Notes: generated by a model from the letters alone, not told the origin. Positions 23,570-32,489 are shown, numbered from the stretch's first letter. The stretch: 51,921 bases of DNA from CBDHHC01 sp050633205 (GCA_050633205.1 JBOEGA010000039.1:1-51921), one strand, 5' to 3'. Numbers and translations: made by a program.

Positions 23570-24463
23570 ATGAAGTTATTTAAACTTCTGGCCGTTGGCG
23601 CTTTCTTAAGCTTCGCGGCCTCTTCTGCATTTGCACAGTTTGGTCCCCCGGAAGGGACGACTGGGGCTGGGCAGAACTATTCTGATGCTGATCAGACTGG
23701 AGCGGGTAGTACTGCTGATGTCGTCCAGGCTTCGGGGTTTGCAGGTGACAACAGAAACGATTCATTTATCGATCAGATAAGTGTCGGTGTTGGAACCCAG
23801 AGTACTACTGTCATTCAGGGTGGTAATAACACCGTGAAAAACTATTCATATGTAGATCAGTCCGGTACCGGCAAAAACACTGCTACTGTTACTCAGGGCG
23901 GTTTTGCAGATGTCGGTAAAACGAACCGGTCTGATATTCGTCAGACAGGAACTGGCAACAACAATCTGGTTGCGGTTACCCAAACAGGATCTGGTGCGTC
24001 AAATACATCTTATGTGCGCGATCAGGCAGGTACGGGCGATAACTCTATCGGCATTACACAAAACGGTCTTGGAAATACGAACCACTCGGATATTGTTTTG
24101 CAGAGTGGACAGAATAATTCCATTACCGTGAACCAGGGAGCAACAAGTACTGGTAGTTTCAACAGTTCACTTATTACTGAGCAAAGCGGAACTGGTGGAT
24201 TGAACAATATCAGTGTTACCCAGTTTGGTGATGGTGTTGTCAACGATTCAACAATTGCTCAGCGTGGTGATGGTGGAGGTATCAACTCGATCGTTATTGC
24301 TCAGGAAGGTGCTGCCGGAACAAGCAATGCTTCCTTCGTTGATCAGGAAGGTGCCAGTAACAGTATTTCGGTTGAACAGGGTGTGCCGGGACTCGGCGGA
24401 ATCACAAGTTCATCAACTGTGAACCAGTTGGGTACTAACAGTGCCACTGTTACCCAGCAATAA
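23570..24463 (+). CDS. Curlin-repeat amyloid subunit, second type
   Basis: A 297-residue secreted protein started at ATG 23570 behind AGGAG; the open frame reaches 23504 but the residues there precede a clear signal peptide ending SAFA-Q. The mature part opens FGPPEGTTGAGQNYSDADQTG and continues with curlin units that are less regular than in its neighbour, with more aromatic and basic residues (NYSYVDQSGTGKNTATVTQGG, NRSDIRQTGTGNNNLVAVTQ). It may be a second fibre subunit or a nucleator. It lies 81 bases after the previous curlin gene, separated by a hairpin. Confidence 0.88.
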   Translation: MKLFKLLAVGAFLSFAASSAFAQFGPPEGTTGAGQNYSDADQTGAGSTADVVQASGFAGDNRNDSFIDQISVGVGTQSTTVIQGGNNTVKNYSYVDQSGTGKNTATVTQGGFADVGKTNRSDIRQTGTGNNNLVAVTQTGSGASNTSYVRDQAGTGDNSIGITQNGLGNTNHSDIVLQSGQNNSITVNQGATSTGSFNSSLITEQSGTGGLNNISVTQFGDGVVNDSTIAQRGDGGGINSIVIAQEGAAGTSNASFVDQEGASNSISVEQGVPGLGGITSSSTVNQLGTNSATVTQQ

Positions 24464-24469
24464 TCATTT

Positions 24470-24495
24470 CATGAGGCCGTCAACACGGCCTCATG
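24470..24495 (+). terminator. Perfect hairpin after the second curlin gene
   Basis: CATGAGGCCGT (24470-24480) and ACGGCCTCATG (24485-24495) form an 11-bp stem with a CAAC loop, then TATCCTTAAC. The T run is weak, so partial termination or mRNA protection is more likely than a full stop. Confidence 0.6.
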
Positions 24496-24538
24496 TATCC
24501 TTAACAAACTTTATACTCACACACCATTGGGGGCATTG

Positions 24539-24955
24539 ATGGTTGCGAAAATTTTAAGACCTGTTGGTTATGCTGGCCTTCTGTTATTATTGTTTATGAG
24601 TGCTGGCTATGCCCAGAGCCTCGATCCTCTCGCACCGGAAAATCTGGCAATTATCGAGCAGAACGGCCCGGGTAATCAGGCGACGATTGAGCAACAGCAG
24701 GGCGGTCTGACCGGGTCTCTCAATGAGGCCATTCAGAATCAGCTCGGGCTGAACAATCAGGCGACGATTACACAGCGGGGTAGTAACAATCATGCAGAGC
24801 AGCATCAGGATGGCGAGAACAATGTTCTTGAGTTGCATCAGGATGGTGAAGGGCATTCGGCGGTGCAGATCCAGCGCGGCAATAATCTGACGCACAGGCT
24901 GGAGCAGTTCGGCCCCGCAGGTCCGCCTGTAACGATTACGCAGGAACAGTTTTAA
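24539..24955 (+). CDS. Small curlin-repeat protein, possible CsgB-like nucleator
   Basis: A 138-residue secreted protein from ATG 24539 (GGGGG upstream; a TTG four codons earlier is less likely). The signal peptide ends SAGYA-Q. Four to five curlin units follow: AIIEQNGPGNQATIEQQQ, NQLGLNNQATITQRGSNNHAEQHQDGENNVLELHQ, GHSAVQIQRGNN. The number of repeats, the presence of His, Arg and Glu, and the truncated last unit resemble the minor nucleating subunit CsgB more than the large neighbours. The nucleator role is an inference from size and composition. Confidence 0.8.
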   Translation: MVAKILRPVGYAGLLLLLFMSAGYAQSLDPLAPENLAIIEQNGPGNQATIEQQQGGLTGSLNEAIQNQLGLNNQATITQRGSNNHAEQHQDGENNVLELHQDGEGHSAVQIQRGNNLTHRLEQFGPAGPPVTITQEQF

Positions 24956-24970
24956 GGCAAGGTGGCAAAC

Positions 24971-25645
24971 ATGTTTATGCAACAACATATCGGGCGGTTT
25001 GGGCTGGTGGCAGTTGCATTTGCAGCAGTCACATTCTTCGGCCTGCCGTCATCGTCAGTATTCGCTGATGGAGAAATAGCTCAACTTGGCGCATACCAGC
25101 ACAGTGATAACAATCTGGCATTAATTGACAGGCGCTACATCACTAACAGTTCTGATTTCGAAAAAAGGCGTTCACGCAAAACACGCTATCACGGTCCTGG
25201 GCTGGAGTTTAACCAGATCAGCAGAAAAACTGAACAAAACGCAAATGTTTCCAGACGCTATCGCAGGTCAGGTTTAAAAAAACCTGATTACCAGCAGAAG
25301 CAGCTTGGATCTGGCGGTCTTTCCGTTTTCACGCAGCAGCTCAGGGCGCAGGGAAAAATTATAGGCAATGTGGTTGTGCCCGGTCTTCATGAGAAAAAGC
25401 GTCGTCACTGCGAGCTGCCGCCGGGAACCTATACAGTGGAAGGTCTTATGATACCGACAATTCCCGGTGTGCCGCCAATCGCAATCATTAACAGTCTGAA
25501 TGATAAAAAAGAGGAAGACTACGACCCCAACAGCCTCTTTATTCGGCCGGAAAAGAAAGACTCTGAAAGTGATCAACCTGATTATGGCATCAAAATTGAA
25601 GCAGAGCCTTATGTCGATGTAACAGTCGGGGTTACTTTGAATTAG
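24971..25645 (+). CDS. Secreted curli-locus protein of unknown function
   Basis: A 224-residue exported protein from ATG 24971 (AAGGTGG upstream; an in-frame GTG at 24962 is possible). The signal peptide ends SSVFA-D. The N-terminal half is basic (FEKRRSRKTRYHGPG, RRYRRSGLKKP); the C-terminal half has a Pro/Ile-rich segment (MIPTIPGVPPIAIIN) and ends in an acidic beta-like stretch (GIKIEAEPYVDVTVGVTLN). It contains no curlin repeats and matches no Csg protein I know. It is 15 bases after the CsgB-like gene and 16 before csgH, so it is almost certainly co-expressed and involved in fibre assembly or anchoring. Confidence 0.75.
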   Translation: MFMQQHIGRFGLVAVAFAAVTFFGLPSSSVFADGEIAQLGAYQHSDNNLALIDRRYITNSSDFEKRRSRKTRYHGPGLEFNQISRKTEQNANVSRRYRRSGLKKPDYQQKQLGSGGLSVFTQQLRAQGKIIGNVVVPGLHEKKRRHCELPPGTYTVEGLMIPTIPGVPPIAIINSLNDKKEEDYDPNSLFIRPEKKDSESDQPDYGIKIEAEPYVDVTVGVTLN

Positions 25646-25661
25646 GAGCATGAGGTGTTTG

Positions 25662-26054
25662 ATGGCTTATATATCTGCCTTTATCGGATTTTTTCTGTCA
25701 GCACTTGTTGCGCTGGGGATTTCAGGTGTTTTTGCTGCAGCAAAACCTCTGAAAGTCATCGGCTGGGTATCGCTCAAACAGGATAAGCGCAACGCAGAAA
25801 AGGTCAGGTTGCGTGCCCTGGCTTATTCCAAACGTCCTGTCAACGGCCGCTTCCTTTTCAGTCTGGTAAGAAAAGGACCCGGCGGTATCGCTCAATCAAA
25901 TCAGAGCGGAGCCTTTTCAACCAGTGGGGGGCAGTCTCATATATTGTCCCAGACCACAATTAATTTACCAAAATCAGGCGTTTTTCGCGCAACTTTGCAA
26001 CTTCTGATCAATGATAAAGTGGTTTTTTCGACCGTTTTGGAGAATAAACACTGA
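25662..26054 (+). CDS. csgH: Curli amyloid chaperone CsgH (CsgC-type inhibitor)
   Basis: A 130-residue secreted protein. After the signal peptide (ending GVFAA) it has the CsgH immunoglobulin-like pattern: VRLRALAYSKRPVNGRFLFSLVRKG, then SNQSGAFSTSGGQSHILSQTTINL and GVFRATLQLLINDKVVFS. CsgH is the alphaproteobacterial counterpart of CsgC, which blocks premature curlin aggregation in the periplasm. The ATG at 25662 is preferred (GAGG seven bases upstream); an ATG at 25650 has its AGGAG too close. Last gene of the curli operon. The 150 bases before valS hold nothing else recognised. Confidence 0.85.
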   Translation: MAYISAFIGFFLSALVALGISGVFAAAKPLKVIGWVSLKQDKRNAEKVRLRALAYSKRPVNGRFLFSLVRKGPGGIAQSNQSGAFSTSGGQSHILSQTTINLPKSGVFRATLQLLINDKVVFSTVLENKH

Positions 26055-26204
26055 GGCATTGCCGAGACAAGCTTGAACTTGCGGGCTTTAATTGGTACGA
26101 AGCCATAACTGGCGGTTCCGATGATGGAATCTCTCATTTTGTAATAAGCTGCATGTTTCTGTATAAGGTGTAGCTGGTTTATCAATTAAATAACATCCAA
26201 GACA

Positions 26205-28991
26205 ATGCTTGAAAAAACATATCAGCCCTCAGATATAGAAGGGCGCATTTACGAACAATGGACTGAAAAGAAAGCTTTTTCCTCCGGTCAGCAAGACCGT
26301 GTCGAGGCAGGCGCAGAAAGCTATTGCATCGTCATTCCACCGCCAAATGTCACAGGCTCTCTGCATATGGGCCATGCACTGAATAATACAATTCAGGATA
26401 TTCTTGTTCGCTTTGAACGTATGCGCGGCAAGGATGTACTCTGGCAACCGGGGACAGATCACGCAGGTATTGCAACCCAGATGGTCGTCGAACGCCAGCT
26501 TATGGAAAACCAGCAGCCCGGCAGACGTGATATGGGCCGCGAAGCATTTATTGAACGTATCTGGGAATGGAAAGAAGAATCAGGCGGTACGATTCTCAAC
26601 CAGCTACAGCGTCTTGGTGCGTCCTGCGACTGGGATCGTGAGCGCTTTACAATGGATGAAGGGCTGTCAAAGGCTGTTCTCAAGGTTTTTGTAGAGTTGC
26701 ACCGTGAAGGTCTGATTTACCGCGACAAGCGTCTCGTTAACTGGGACCCGAAACTTCATACCGCAATTTCCGATATTGAAGTTGAGTCCATCGAGACCAA
26801 AGGCAGCATGTGGCATTTCAAATACCCGGTTAAAGGTGAAAAAGACACCTTTATCACGGTAGCTACAACACGCCCGGAAACAATGCTTGGCGATACAGGC
26901 GTAGCCGTTCATCCTGATGATGAGCGTTATAAGCATCTTGTTGGCAAAATGGTTGTTCTACCACTGGTTGGCCGCGAAATTCCTATTGTTGCAGACGATT
27001 ATGCTGATCCGGAGCAGGGTTCAGGTGCTGTGAAAATTACCCCGGCCCATGACTTTAATGACTTTGAAGTCGGCACCCGCAACGATCTTGAACGTATCAA
27101 TGTCTTTGATGAGAACGCAGCTATCAACGAAAATGCACCTGAAAAATATCAGGGCATGGACCGTTTTGAAGCGCGCAAGGCTATTGTAGCTGATCTTGAT
27201 GAGCTTGGATTGCTTGAAAAAATCGAAGATCATACATTGATGGTGCCTTATGGTGACCGCTCCAAGGTTGTTATCGAACCCTGGCTGACAGATCAGTGGT
27301 ATGTTGACTCAGCAACACTTGCAAAACCTGCTATTGAGGCTGTTGAGAATGGTGATACGGTTTTTGTTCCTAAAAACTGGGAGAAAACCTATTACGAATG
27401 GATGCGCAACATTCAGCCCTGGTGTATTTCGCGCCAGCTCTGGTGGGGGCATCAGATCCCGGCATGGTACGGACCTGACGGTGAGGTCTTCGTTGCCTAT
27501 AATGAGGAAGAAGCCAAAGGGCTCGCAGTAAAGCATTACGGTAAGGACGATGTAGAGCTGAAGCGCGATGAGGATGTACTTGATACTTGGTTCTCTTCAG
27601 CGTTATGGCCTTTCTCGACACTTGGCTGGCCTGATGAGACGCCTGAACTGAAACGTTATTACAAGACAGACGTACTGGTAACAGGCTTCGACATTATCTT
27701 CTTCTGGGTTGCCCGGATGATGATGATGGGCCTCCACTTCAAACAGGAAGTGCCATTCCACACAGTCTATATGCACGCTCTCGTTCGGGATGAGAACGGC
27801 AAGAAGATGTCAAAATCTGAAGGCAACGTAATTGACCCGATAGACCTGATCCAGGGTATCGGAATTGACGAGTTCGTTGAAAAGCGGACAACAGGATTGC
27901 GCAGGCCTGAAGACGCAAAGAAAATTGCCAAGGCAACCAGAAAGAATTACCCCGATGGTCTGAAAGCTTTTGGTGCGGATGCACTGCGCTTTACTCTTGC
28001 TGCTATGGCAGCACAGGGGCGTGATCTTAAGCTCTCTGTTCAGCGCATTGAAGGCTACCGCAATTTCGCAACGAAACTCTGGAACGCATCACGTTTCTCT
28101 CAGATGAACGAATGTGTACGCGTTGAAGGCTTTGATCCGAACAGTGTAAAACACACGATCAACCGCTGGATCGCCGGAGAAGCAGAACGAACTGCAAAAG
28201 CCGTTACAGAAGGCATAGAAACCCATCGTTATAATGATGCAGCCAGCGCTGTTTACCATTTCGTATGGCACATTTTCTGCGACTGGTATGTTGAGCTGAC
28301 AAAGCCAATCCTTAATGAAGGTGATGCAGACGCTCAGGCCGAAACTCGTGCCATGACAGCCTGGACACTGGACCAGATTCTGAAGCTGCTTCACCCGTTC
28401 ATGCCCTTCATTACAGAAGAGCTGTGGGAGCGTCTGGCCGAACACGGTCCAAAACGTGATACCATGTTAATACTTGCCGAATGGCCGCAACTGGATGGCC
28501 TTGCCGATGAAAAGGCAGATCAGGAAGTTGACTGGCTGATCCGGACTATTAACGAAATCCGTTCTGTTCGTTCAGAGCTGAATGTGCCGGGTGGTGCGCG
28601 GGTACCATTGGTGTTTACAGGTGCCTCAGACGTGACTGTAGCGAGAATAGAACGTCACGAGGACGTGATAAAAGTACGGGCTCGCCTTGAAAGTTTATTG
28701 ATTAGCGATGAGATTCCGCAAGGTTCCGTCCAGATCGTCGTAGACGAAGCAACCATAGCCCTCCCTCTCGAAGGCGTAATAGATGTCGACGCAGAATGCA
28801 GTCGTCTCGAACGCGAAATCGAGAAAGTGGAGAAGCAAGTTGCTGGAATCAATGCGAAATTAGCCAATGAGAAGTTCGTGGCGAATGCTCCTGAAGCCGT
28901 GGTAAAGGAGCAGAAACAACGTCGTACAGATGCAGAGGCTGTTCATGACAAGCTCAAATTTGCCCTGGACCGTCTAAAATCCGCAATCTGA
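26205..28991 (+). CDS. valS: Valine--tRNA ligase
   Basis: A 928-residue class I aminoacyl-tRNA synthetase that charges tRNA-Val. It has the HIGH-type motif HMGH at 54-57 (PPPNVTGSLHMGHALN), an editing domain in the middle (TTRPETMLGDTGVAVHPDD), the catalytic WISRQLWWGHQIPAW-type block, and KMSKS at 534-538. The C-terminal coiled-coil arm (LEREIEKVEKQVAGINAKL) is the ValRS-specific tRNA-binding tail. Length is normal and the gene is intact. No strong ribosome-binding site precedes ATG 26205. Confidence 0.97.
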   Translation: MLEKTYQPSDIEGRIYEQWTEKKAFSSGQQDRVEAGAESYCIVIPPPNVTGSLHMGHALNNTIQDILVRFERMRGKDVLWQPGTDHAGIATQMVVERQLMENQQPGRRDMGREAFIERIWEWKEESGGTILNQLQRLGASCDWDRERFTMDEGLSKAVLKVFVELHREGLIYRDKRLVNWDPKLHTAISDIEVESIETKGSMWHFKYPVKGEKDTFITVATTRPETMLGDTGVAVHPDDERYKHLVGKMVVLPLVGREIPIVADDYADPEQGSGAVKITPAHDFNDFEVGTRNDLERINVFDENAAINENAPEKYQGMDRFEARKAIVADLDELGLLEKIEDHTLMVPYGDRSKVVIEPWLTDQWYVDSATLAKPAIEAVENGDTVFVPKNWEKTYYEWMRNIQPWCISRQLWWGHQIPAWYGPDGEVFVAYNEEEAKGLAVKHYGKDDVELKRDEDVLDTWFSSALWPFSTLGWPDETPELKRYYKTDVLVTGFDIIFFWVARMMMMGLHFKQEVPFHTVYMHALVRDENGKKMSKSEGNVIDPIDLIQGIGIDEFVEKRTTGLRRPEDAKKIAKATRKNYPDGLKAFGADALRFTLAAMAAQGRDLKLSVQRIEGYRNFATKLWNASRFSQMNECVRVEGFDPNSVKHTINRWIAGEAERTAKAVTEGIETHRYNDAASAVYHFVWHIFCDWYVELTKPILNEGDADAQAETRAMTAWTLDQILKLLHPFMPFITEELWERLAEHGPKRDTMLILAEWPQLDGLADEKADQEVDWLIRTINEIRSVRSELNVPGGARVPLVFTGASDVTVARIERHEDVIKVRARLESLLISDEIPQGSVQIVVDEATIALPLEGVIDVDAECSRLEREIEKVEKQVAGINAKLANEKFVANAPEAVVKEQKQRRTDAEAVHDKLKFALDRLKSAI

Positions 28992-29600
28992 CAAAAAAAC
29001 AGTGGCGGCCACGCCGCCACTTATCCCAAACTATCTGCCCACCCCCATACATTTTCCAGACCAGTTGCCTGAAAAGCACAGTTAAAGCCACAGAACCTGT
29101 GATTTCTCTTAGTGAGAGGAAACAATAGGGGATAAATGCTTCGCGCAACCTTTTGTGTTGTATTGATGACACATGTTTTCTAAAGGAAATTCCGTGGTTC
29201 TTATGTATTCATAATGAAAACTCAGTATATAAGAATTATGTTAATTTACTCAGCTTTTATGAATTTTGTTCAATTGAAGTATTAAGCTGTCATTATGTGT
29301 TTTTAATGAGTATTGTATATTGATAAAGTGGAAATTGAATAAAAATTAACTTTAATAAGTTGGTATGTATCAGGATTTTACTTCAGTATTACTTTGTTGT
29401 GTGTTTAGTTTTAAAAGAGAATTTATGCCTATTGCAGGAAAAATACAATGTTATCAAAGGTTCGGTCATTTCGAATATAATTTGTTGCTAAAACAGCACA
29501 GGTCCTAAAGTGCCTGCCACCTTTAGGACACAAATATTCATGATCATGCAGAGTATTCGCTAGGGTGTGTGGTAATGCACTCTGAAGTTAGCTAGGTGAT
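28992..29600. other. 609-base AT-rich region after valS
   Basis: No gene is supported. It begins with the hairpin at 29001-29021 and then becomes strongly AT-rich up to the orphan gene at 29601, whose promoter it presumably carries. Several TATAAT-like boxes are expected by chance at this composition and are not called. Confidence 0.6.
29001..29021 (-). terminator. Hairpin with the T tract on the minus-strand side, after valS
   Basis: AGTGGCGGC (29001-29009) pairs with GCCGCCACT (29013-29021). The adjoining A7 at 28993-28999 becomes a T run on the minus strand, so as an intrinsic terminator it faces transcripts coming from the right. It may also shape the valS mRNA end. Confidence 0.55.
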
Positions 29601-30590
29601 TTGTATTCAGGGAATATAGCACTAAAGAGGTTTTTCTTCCATAAGACTAAAGGGTTCACCCTTAAGTCTGAAGAAATAGCAAGTGAGATACAGGTCTTGG
29701 AAGTAATGGACAGTTATAAAGCCATAGATATATCCAGTGCACCAGACCTTCATGTCATTGACATGAAGGGGATCTCAAGCTGCCTGCCTGTTGTTCACAG
29801 TGCAATGTTTCATGATAGATGCAAGAGTAAAGAATTTACAGACATTACAGGAGTTGCCGAGGGCGTTGGTCTGTTTCAGGCAGATGATGTAAAGGGCGCT
29901 GACTGGCTTAGCGCTTCCGATATTATGACTTGCGGTGAGCGGGATGTAGTCATGGGGATGGCTGACGCTCTCACGATATCGGAAACATCTTTATCTGACA
30001 CTGTCGAAGCAAATATTGGTCAGGTGATTTTTTCTGGTGCTCACGAAAATGGGAAGAAAATTGAAGCTGGTGAGGTGATCAATACTCACCCTGAGCGCCT
30101 ATATAAAATGGATGATGTATCTGAACTTGTTGAATGTGTATCTAATAACAAGGGCGTTCATGGCAAATGTTTGACCGATACTGGACGAACACTTGAGGAA
30201 AACCTTGAAAACGTCATATTCAGTACCGATCAGGACGTAATTTATCCGGTTTCTAAAACTATAACAGATAAAGACAGGATCTTATTGCCGAAAAGGTCTT
30301 CGGCTTTATTTTCAGACTGTTGTTTCTCAGATGAAACTGAGGCGGCTTTTGGCGGGCCGAATACTCTAATTCAGGATGGGGACATGATTTCGATAAAGGC
30401 TGGTGATGAGCTGGCTGATGAAATCAGTATAAACAAACCTGTAGCATATTTTTCTGACAAGCCATCTTTCATTCACAAGGCTTTCTCAGAATTATCACAG
30501 GAATACTCGAAACAAGTTGGATCAGCGCAGGCGGGAGCGGTGACTCATCCTGGAGGAAGAAAAGAAGTTGTGTGTTATGCGGACATATAA
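29601..30590 (+). CDS. Orphan acidic protein of unknown function
   Basis: Up to 329 residues, Asp/Glu/Ser-rich, no signal peptide or membrane segment, no recognised family. It contains recurring ...VISTHPE/ISINKP/ITDKD-like short strands but no clean repeat. The long open frame overlaps the start of the following Sel1 gene by 14 bases, as in an operon, which supports it being real. The start is uncertain: TTG 29601 has AGGTGA very close, ATG 29706 (MDSYKAIDISS) has GGAAG only two bases away. I keep the longer version because the intervening residues read smoothly. Confidence 0.5.
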   Translation: MYSGNIALKRFFFHKTKGFTLKSEEIASEIQVLEVMDSYKAIDISSAPDLHVIDMKGISSCLPVVHSAMFHDRCKSKEFTDITGVAEGVGLFQADDVKGADWLSASDIMTCGERDVVMGMADALTISETSLSDTVEANIGQVIFSGAHENGKKIEAGEVINTHPERLYKMDDVSELVECVSNNKGVHGKCLTDTGRTLEENLENVIFSTDQDVIYPVSKTITDKDRILLPKRSSALFSDCCFSDETEAAFGGPNTLIQDGDMISIKAGDELADEISINKPVAYFSDKPSFIHKAFSELSQEYSKQVGSAQAGAVTHPGGRKEVVCYADI

Positions 30591-31635
30591 AACAGGGGTA
30601 GCCGGAATATTGCTTGCCGGGGCAGCCGCTATAGCTTTGTCGGTCGGGTTCACCGATAGTAGCGAAGCCGATGCGCGAAAAGCAAAAGAGAGCAGTGAAA
30701 AGGTAACCTTTGCTTCACCCGCTCATGCTTACAGGCAGGGAATAGGCGCATACCGTGCCGGTCGAATAGATATTGCTTTGCCAGCTCTTGTTCATGCAGC
30801 AAAACACAATAATATGACGGCGATGTTTTTGCTGGCCAGACTGCACTCAGGGCATTCGCAAGGGCTTGCTGCAGGGCACAGAGATGAGCTTCTTGCATTC
30901 CAGTATTATGAAACGTTAGCATCTAATCTTTATGACTCTAATTATAGATACCCTAATCGTGTAGCCCGTGTTGCTGGTGACGTTTTTATCGCATTGGCTG
31001 AGTATCATAGAGATGGTCTGGAGGTAGCTAAAATACGTCCAAACAAGGAAGCTGCTGTCAAACTATATCGCCATGCTGCTGTTAATTACCATGACCCGGT
31101 TGCTGAATACAGGTATGCACTGGCTTATGTTCAGGGAGAAGGCGTTCCCAGAAGTTTTAAGAATGCAGTGCGCTGGTTTTATAGCTCTGCAACAAAAAAT
31201 TATGCTCCTGCGCAGGCTCGTCTTGGTCAGATGTATTGGAGTGGTCAGGGACTTGTAGCTGATAGAGCGCGAGGACTAGCTCTGCTGAAAATTGCCAGAA
31301 AGTACGCTGGACAGGAAGATCAGGGCTGGATTGATAAGTCACACAACAAAATGGCAGGTTCGGCGGGTAGTCGTACAAAAGCCAAAGCTGATTATCTTGT
31401 TGCTATATGGGCTAAGCAATATGGTGCTCCGGAAGCGGACGTGTCTGCTGGTGCGGGTATTGTCATGAGTCAGAAAGAGCAGGAATCTAAGAGTAATAAT
31501 TTGAAGTTTCGCTCTAACTTGGCACAGTCTGAAGAAAAGAAGCCAAAGCCTTATATGCAGGTTGAGCCAGTACTTAAGGGAAATAGCTATATTACCCTTC
31601 CTACAACTGTTAAGGACATTAACAGGCGCAACTAA
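30577..31635 (+). CDS. Secreted Sel1-repeat protein
   Basis: A 352-residue exported protein from ATG 30577 (a TTG three codons earlier is possible). The signal peptide is TYKTGVAGILLAGAAAIALSVG, ending near SSEADA. At least four helical Sel1-type units follow between about residues 50 and 240: AYRQGIGAYRAGRIDIALPAL, AMFLLARLHSGHSQGL, AEYRYALAYVQGEGVPRSFKNA and AQARLGQMYWSGQGLVADRARG. Sel1 proteins act as interaction scaffolds, often in the periplasm. The C-terminal ~80 residues are Lys/Ser/Pro-rich and probably unfolded. It overlaps the orphan acidic gene by 14 bases. Confidence 0.88.
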   Translation: MRTYKTGVAGILLAGAAAIALSVGFTDSSEADARKAKESSEKVTFASPAHAYRQGIGAYRAGRIDIALPALVHAAKHNNMTAMFLLARLHSGHSQGLAAGHRDELLAFQYYETLASNLYDSNYRYPNRVARVAGDVFIALAEYHRDGLEVAKIRPNKEAAVKLYRHAAVNYHDPVAEYRYALAYVQGEGVPRSFKNAVRWFYSSATKNYAPAQARLGQMYWSGQGLVADRARGLALLKIARKYAGQEDQGWIDKSHNKMAGSAGSRTKAKADYLVAIWAKQYGAPEADVSAGAGIVMSQKEQESKSNNLKFRSNLAQSEEKKPKPYMQVEPVLKGNSYITLPTTVKDINRRN

Positions 31636-31666
31636 ACCGGATAGAGTACATTCTCCTTACCGGTTT
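31634..31666 (+). terminator. Candidate terminator between the convergent Sel1 and xthA genes
   Basis: AAACCGG (31634-31640) pairs with CCGGTTT (31660-31666) over a 19-base loop, followed by ATGT. Weak, but placed where both genes converge. Confidence 0.35.
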
Positions 31667-31706
31667 ATGTCGCTCCTCCGGAGTTGTTATTAAAGAGAAA
31701 GCTGTA

Positions 31707-32489
31707 TTACTCAGACAGATCAATCCATACCGGTACATGATCTGAAGGCTTTTCCCACCCTCTGGTATATCTGTCTATTTCAAGAGAATTTAGCCTGTCA
31801 GCAGCTTGTGGCGACAGCAGGATGTGGTCAATTCGAATGCCATGATCTTTCTGCCAGGCTCCTCTCTGATAATCCCAAAAAGTATATAGATGTCTTTGAG
31901 AATGACAGGAACTAAATGCATCTGTCAGCCCGAGATTGACTAATGAATTGAAGTTATTGCGTGTTTCAGGAAGAAAAAGTGCATCTTCCGCCCATGCTGC
32001 AGGATCATGTACATCTTCGTTTGTGGGGATGACATTGTAATCACCTGCCAGAATCAATGGCTCTTCAAGCTTGAGAAGGTCTTGTGCATGTTCTTTCAGT
32101 CGGCTCATCCAGTTAAGCTTGTAAGGATACTTTTCAGTATCAACCGGGTTGCCATTTGGAAGGTAAATGCTTGCCACCCGTACAGCTCCGGACGTTGTTG
32201 AGATTACTGCTTCAATATATCGGGCTTGCTCATCACTTTCATCGCCGGGAAGTTCTGTAATCCACTCATCAATAGGAAACTTGGACAGGATAGCCACACC
32301 ATTAAAGCTTTTTTGTCCGTGGGCAATAACATTATATCCCATATCCTCAAGCTGGCTTTTAGGAAAATTCTCGGTTACGGATTTAATTTCCTGAAGGCAG
32401 GCTATATCTGGTTGTGCTTCTTCCAGCCATTTCTTTAGGTTATCAATTCTTGCTTTTATGCCATTAATATTCCAGGTTGCGATTTTCAT
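31707..32489 (-). CDS. xthA: Exodeoxyribonuclease III
   Basis: A 260-residue AP endonuclease/3'-exonuclease of base-excision repair. It shows MKIATWNINGIKAR, the metal-binding Glu in CLQEIK (E34), YLPNGN, GDYNVIP, and the catalytic C-terminal SDHVPVW. The ATG at 32489 is the true start because it begins exactly at the conserved N-terminal strand; the open frame continues 48 codons further but that stretch does not resemble the family. It converges with the Sel1 gene and is monocistronic here. Confidence 0.95.
   Translation of the reverse strand: MKIATWNINGIKARIDNLKKWLEEAQPDIACLQEIKSVTENFPKSQLEDMGYNVIAHGQKSFNGVAILSKFPIDEWITELPGDESDEQARYIEAVISTTSGAVRVASIYLPNGNPVDTEKYPYKLNWMSRLKEHAQDLLKLEEPLILAGDYNVIPTNEDVHDPAAWAEDALFLPETRNNFNSLVNLGLTDAFSSCHSQRHLYTFWDYQRGAWQKDHGIRIDHILLSPQAADRLNSLEIDRYTRGWEKPSDHVPVWIDLSE

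Noticed and set aside
22607..24463. DNA-level repeats in the curlin genes as possible mobile or CRISPR elements
   Set aside because: They are degenerate codons of amyloid repeats within intact secreted-protein frames.
26055..26204. Possible T-box or other leader regulator before valS
   Set aside because: T-boxes are essentially absent from proteobacteria, and no specifier or antiterminator structure is visible.
28954..29172. Minus-strand open frame over the end of valS
   Set aside because: It overlaps the valS coding end, has no ribosome-binding site or family resemblance, and spans the valS downstream hairpin.
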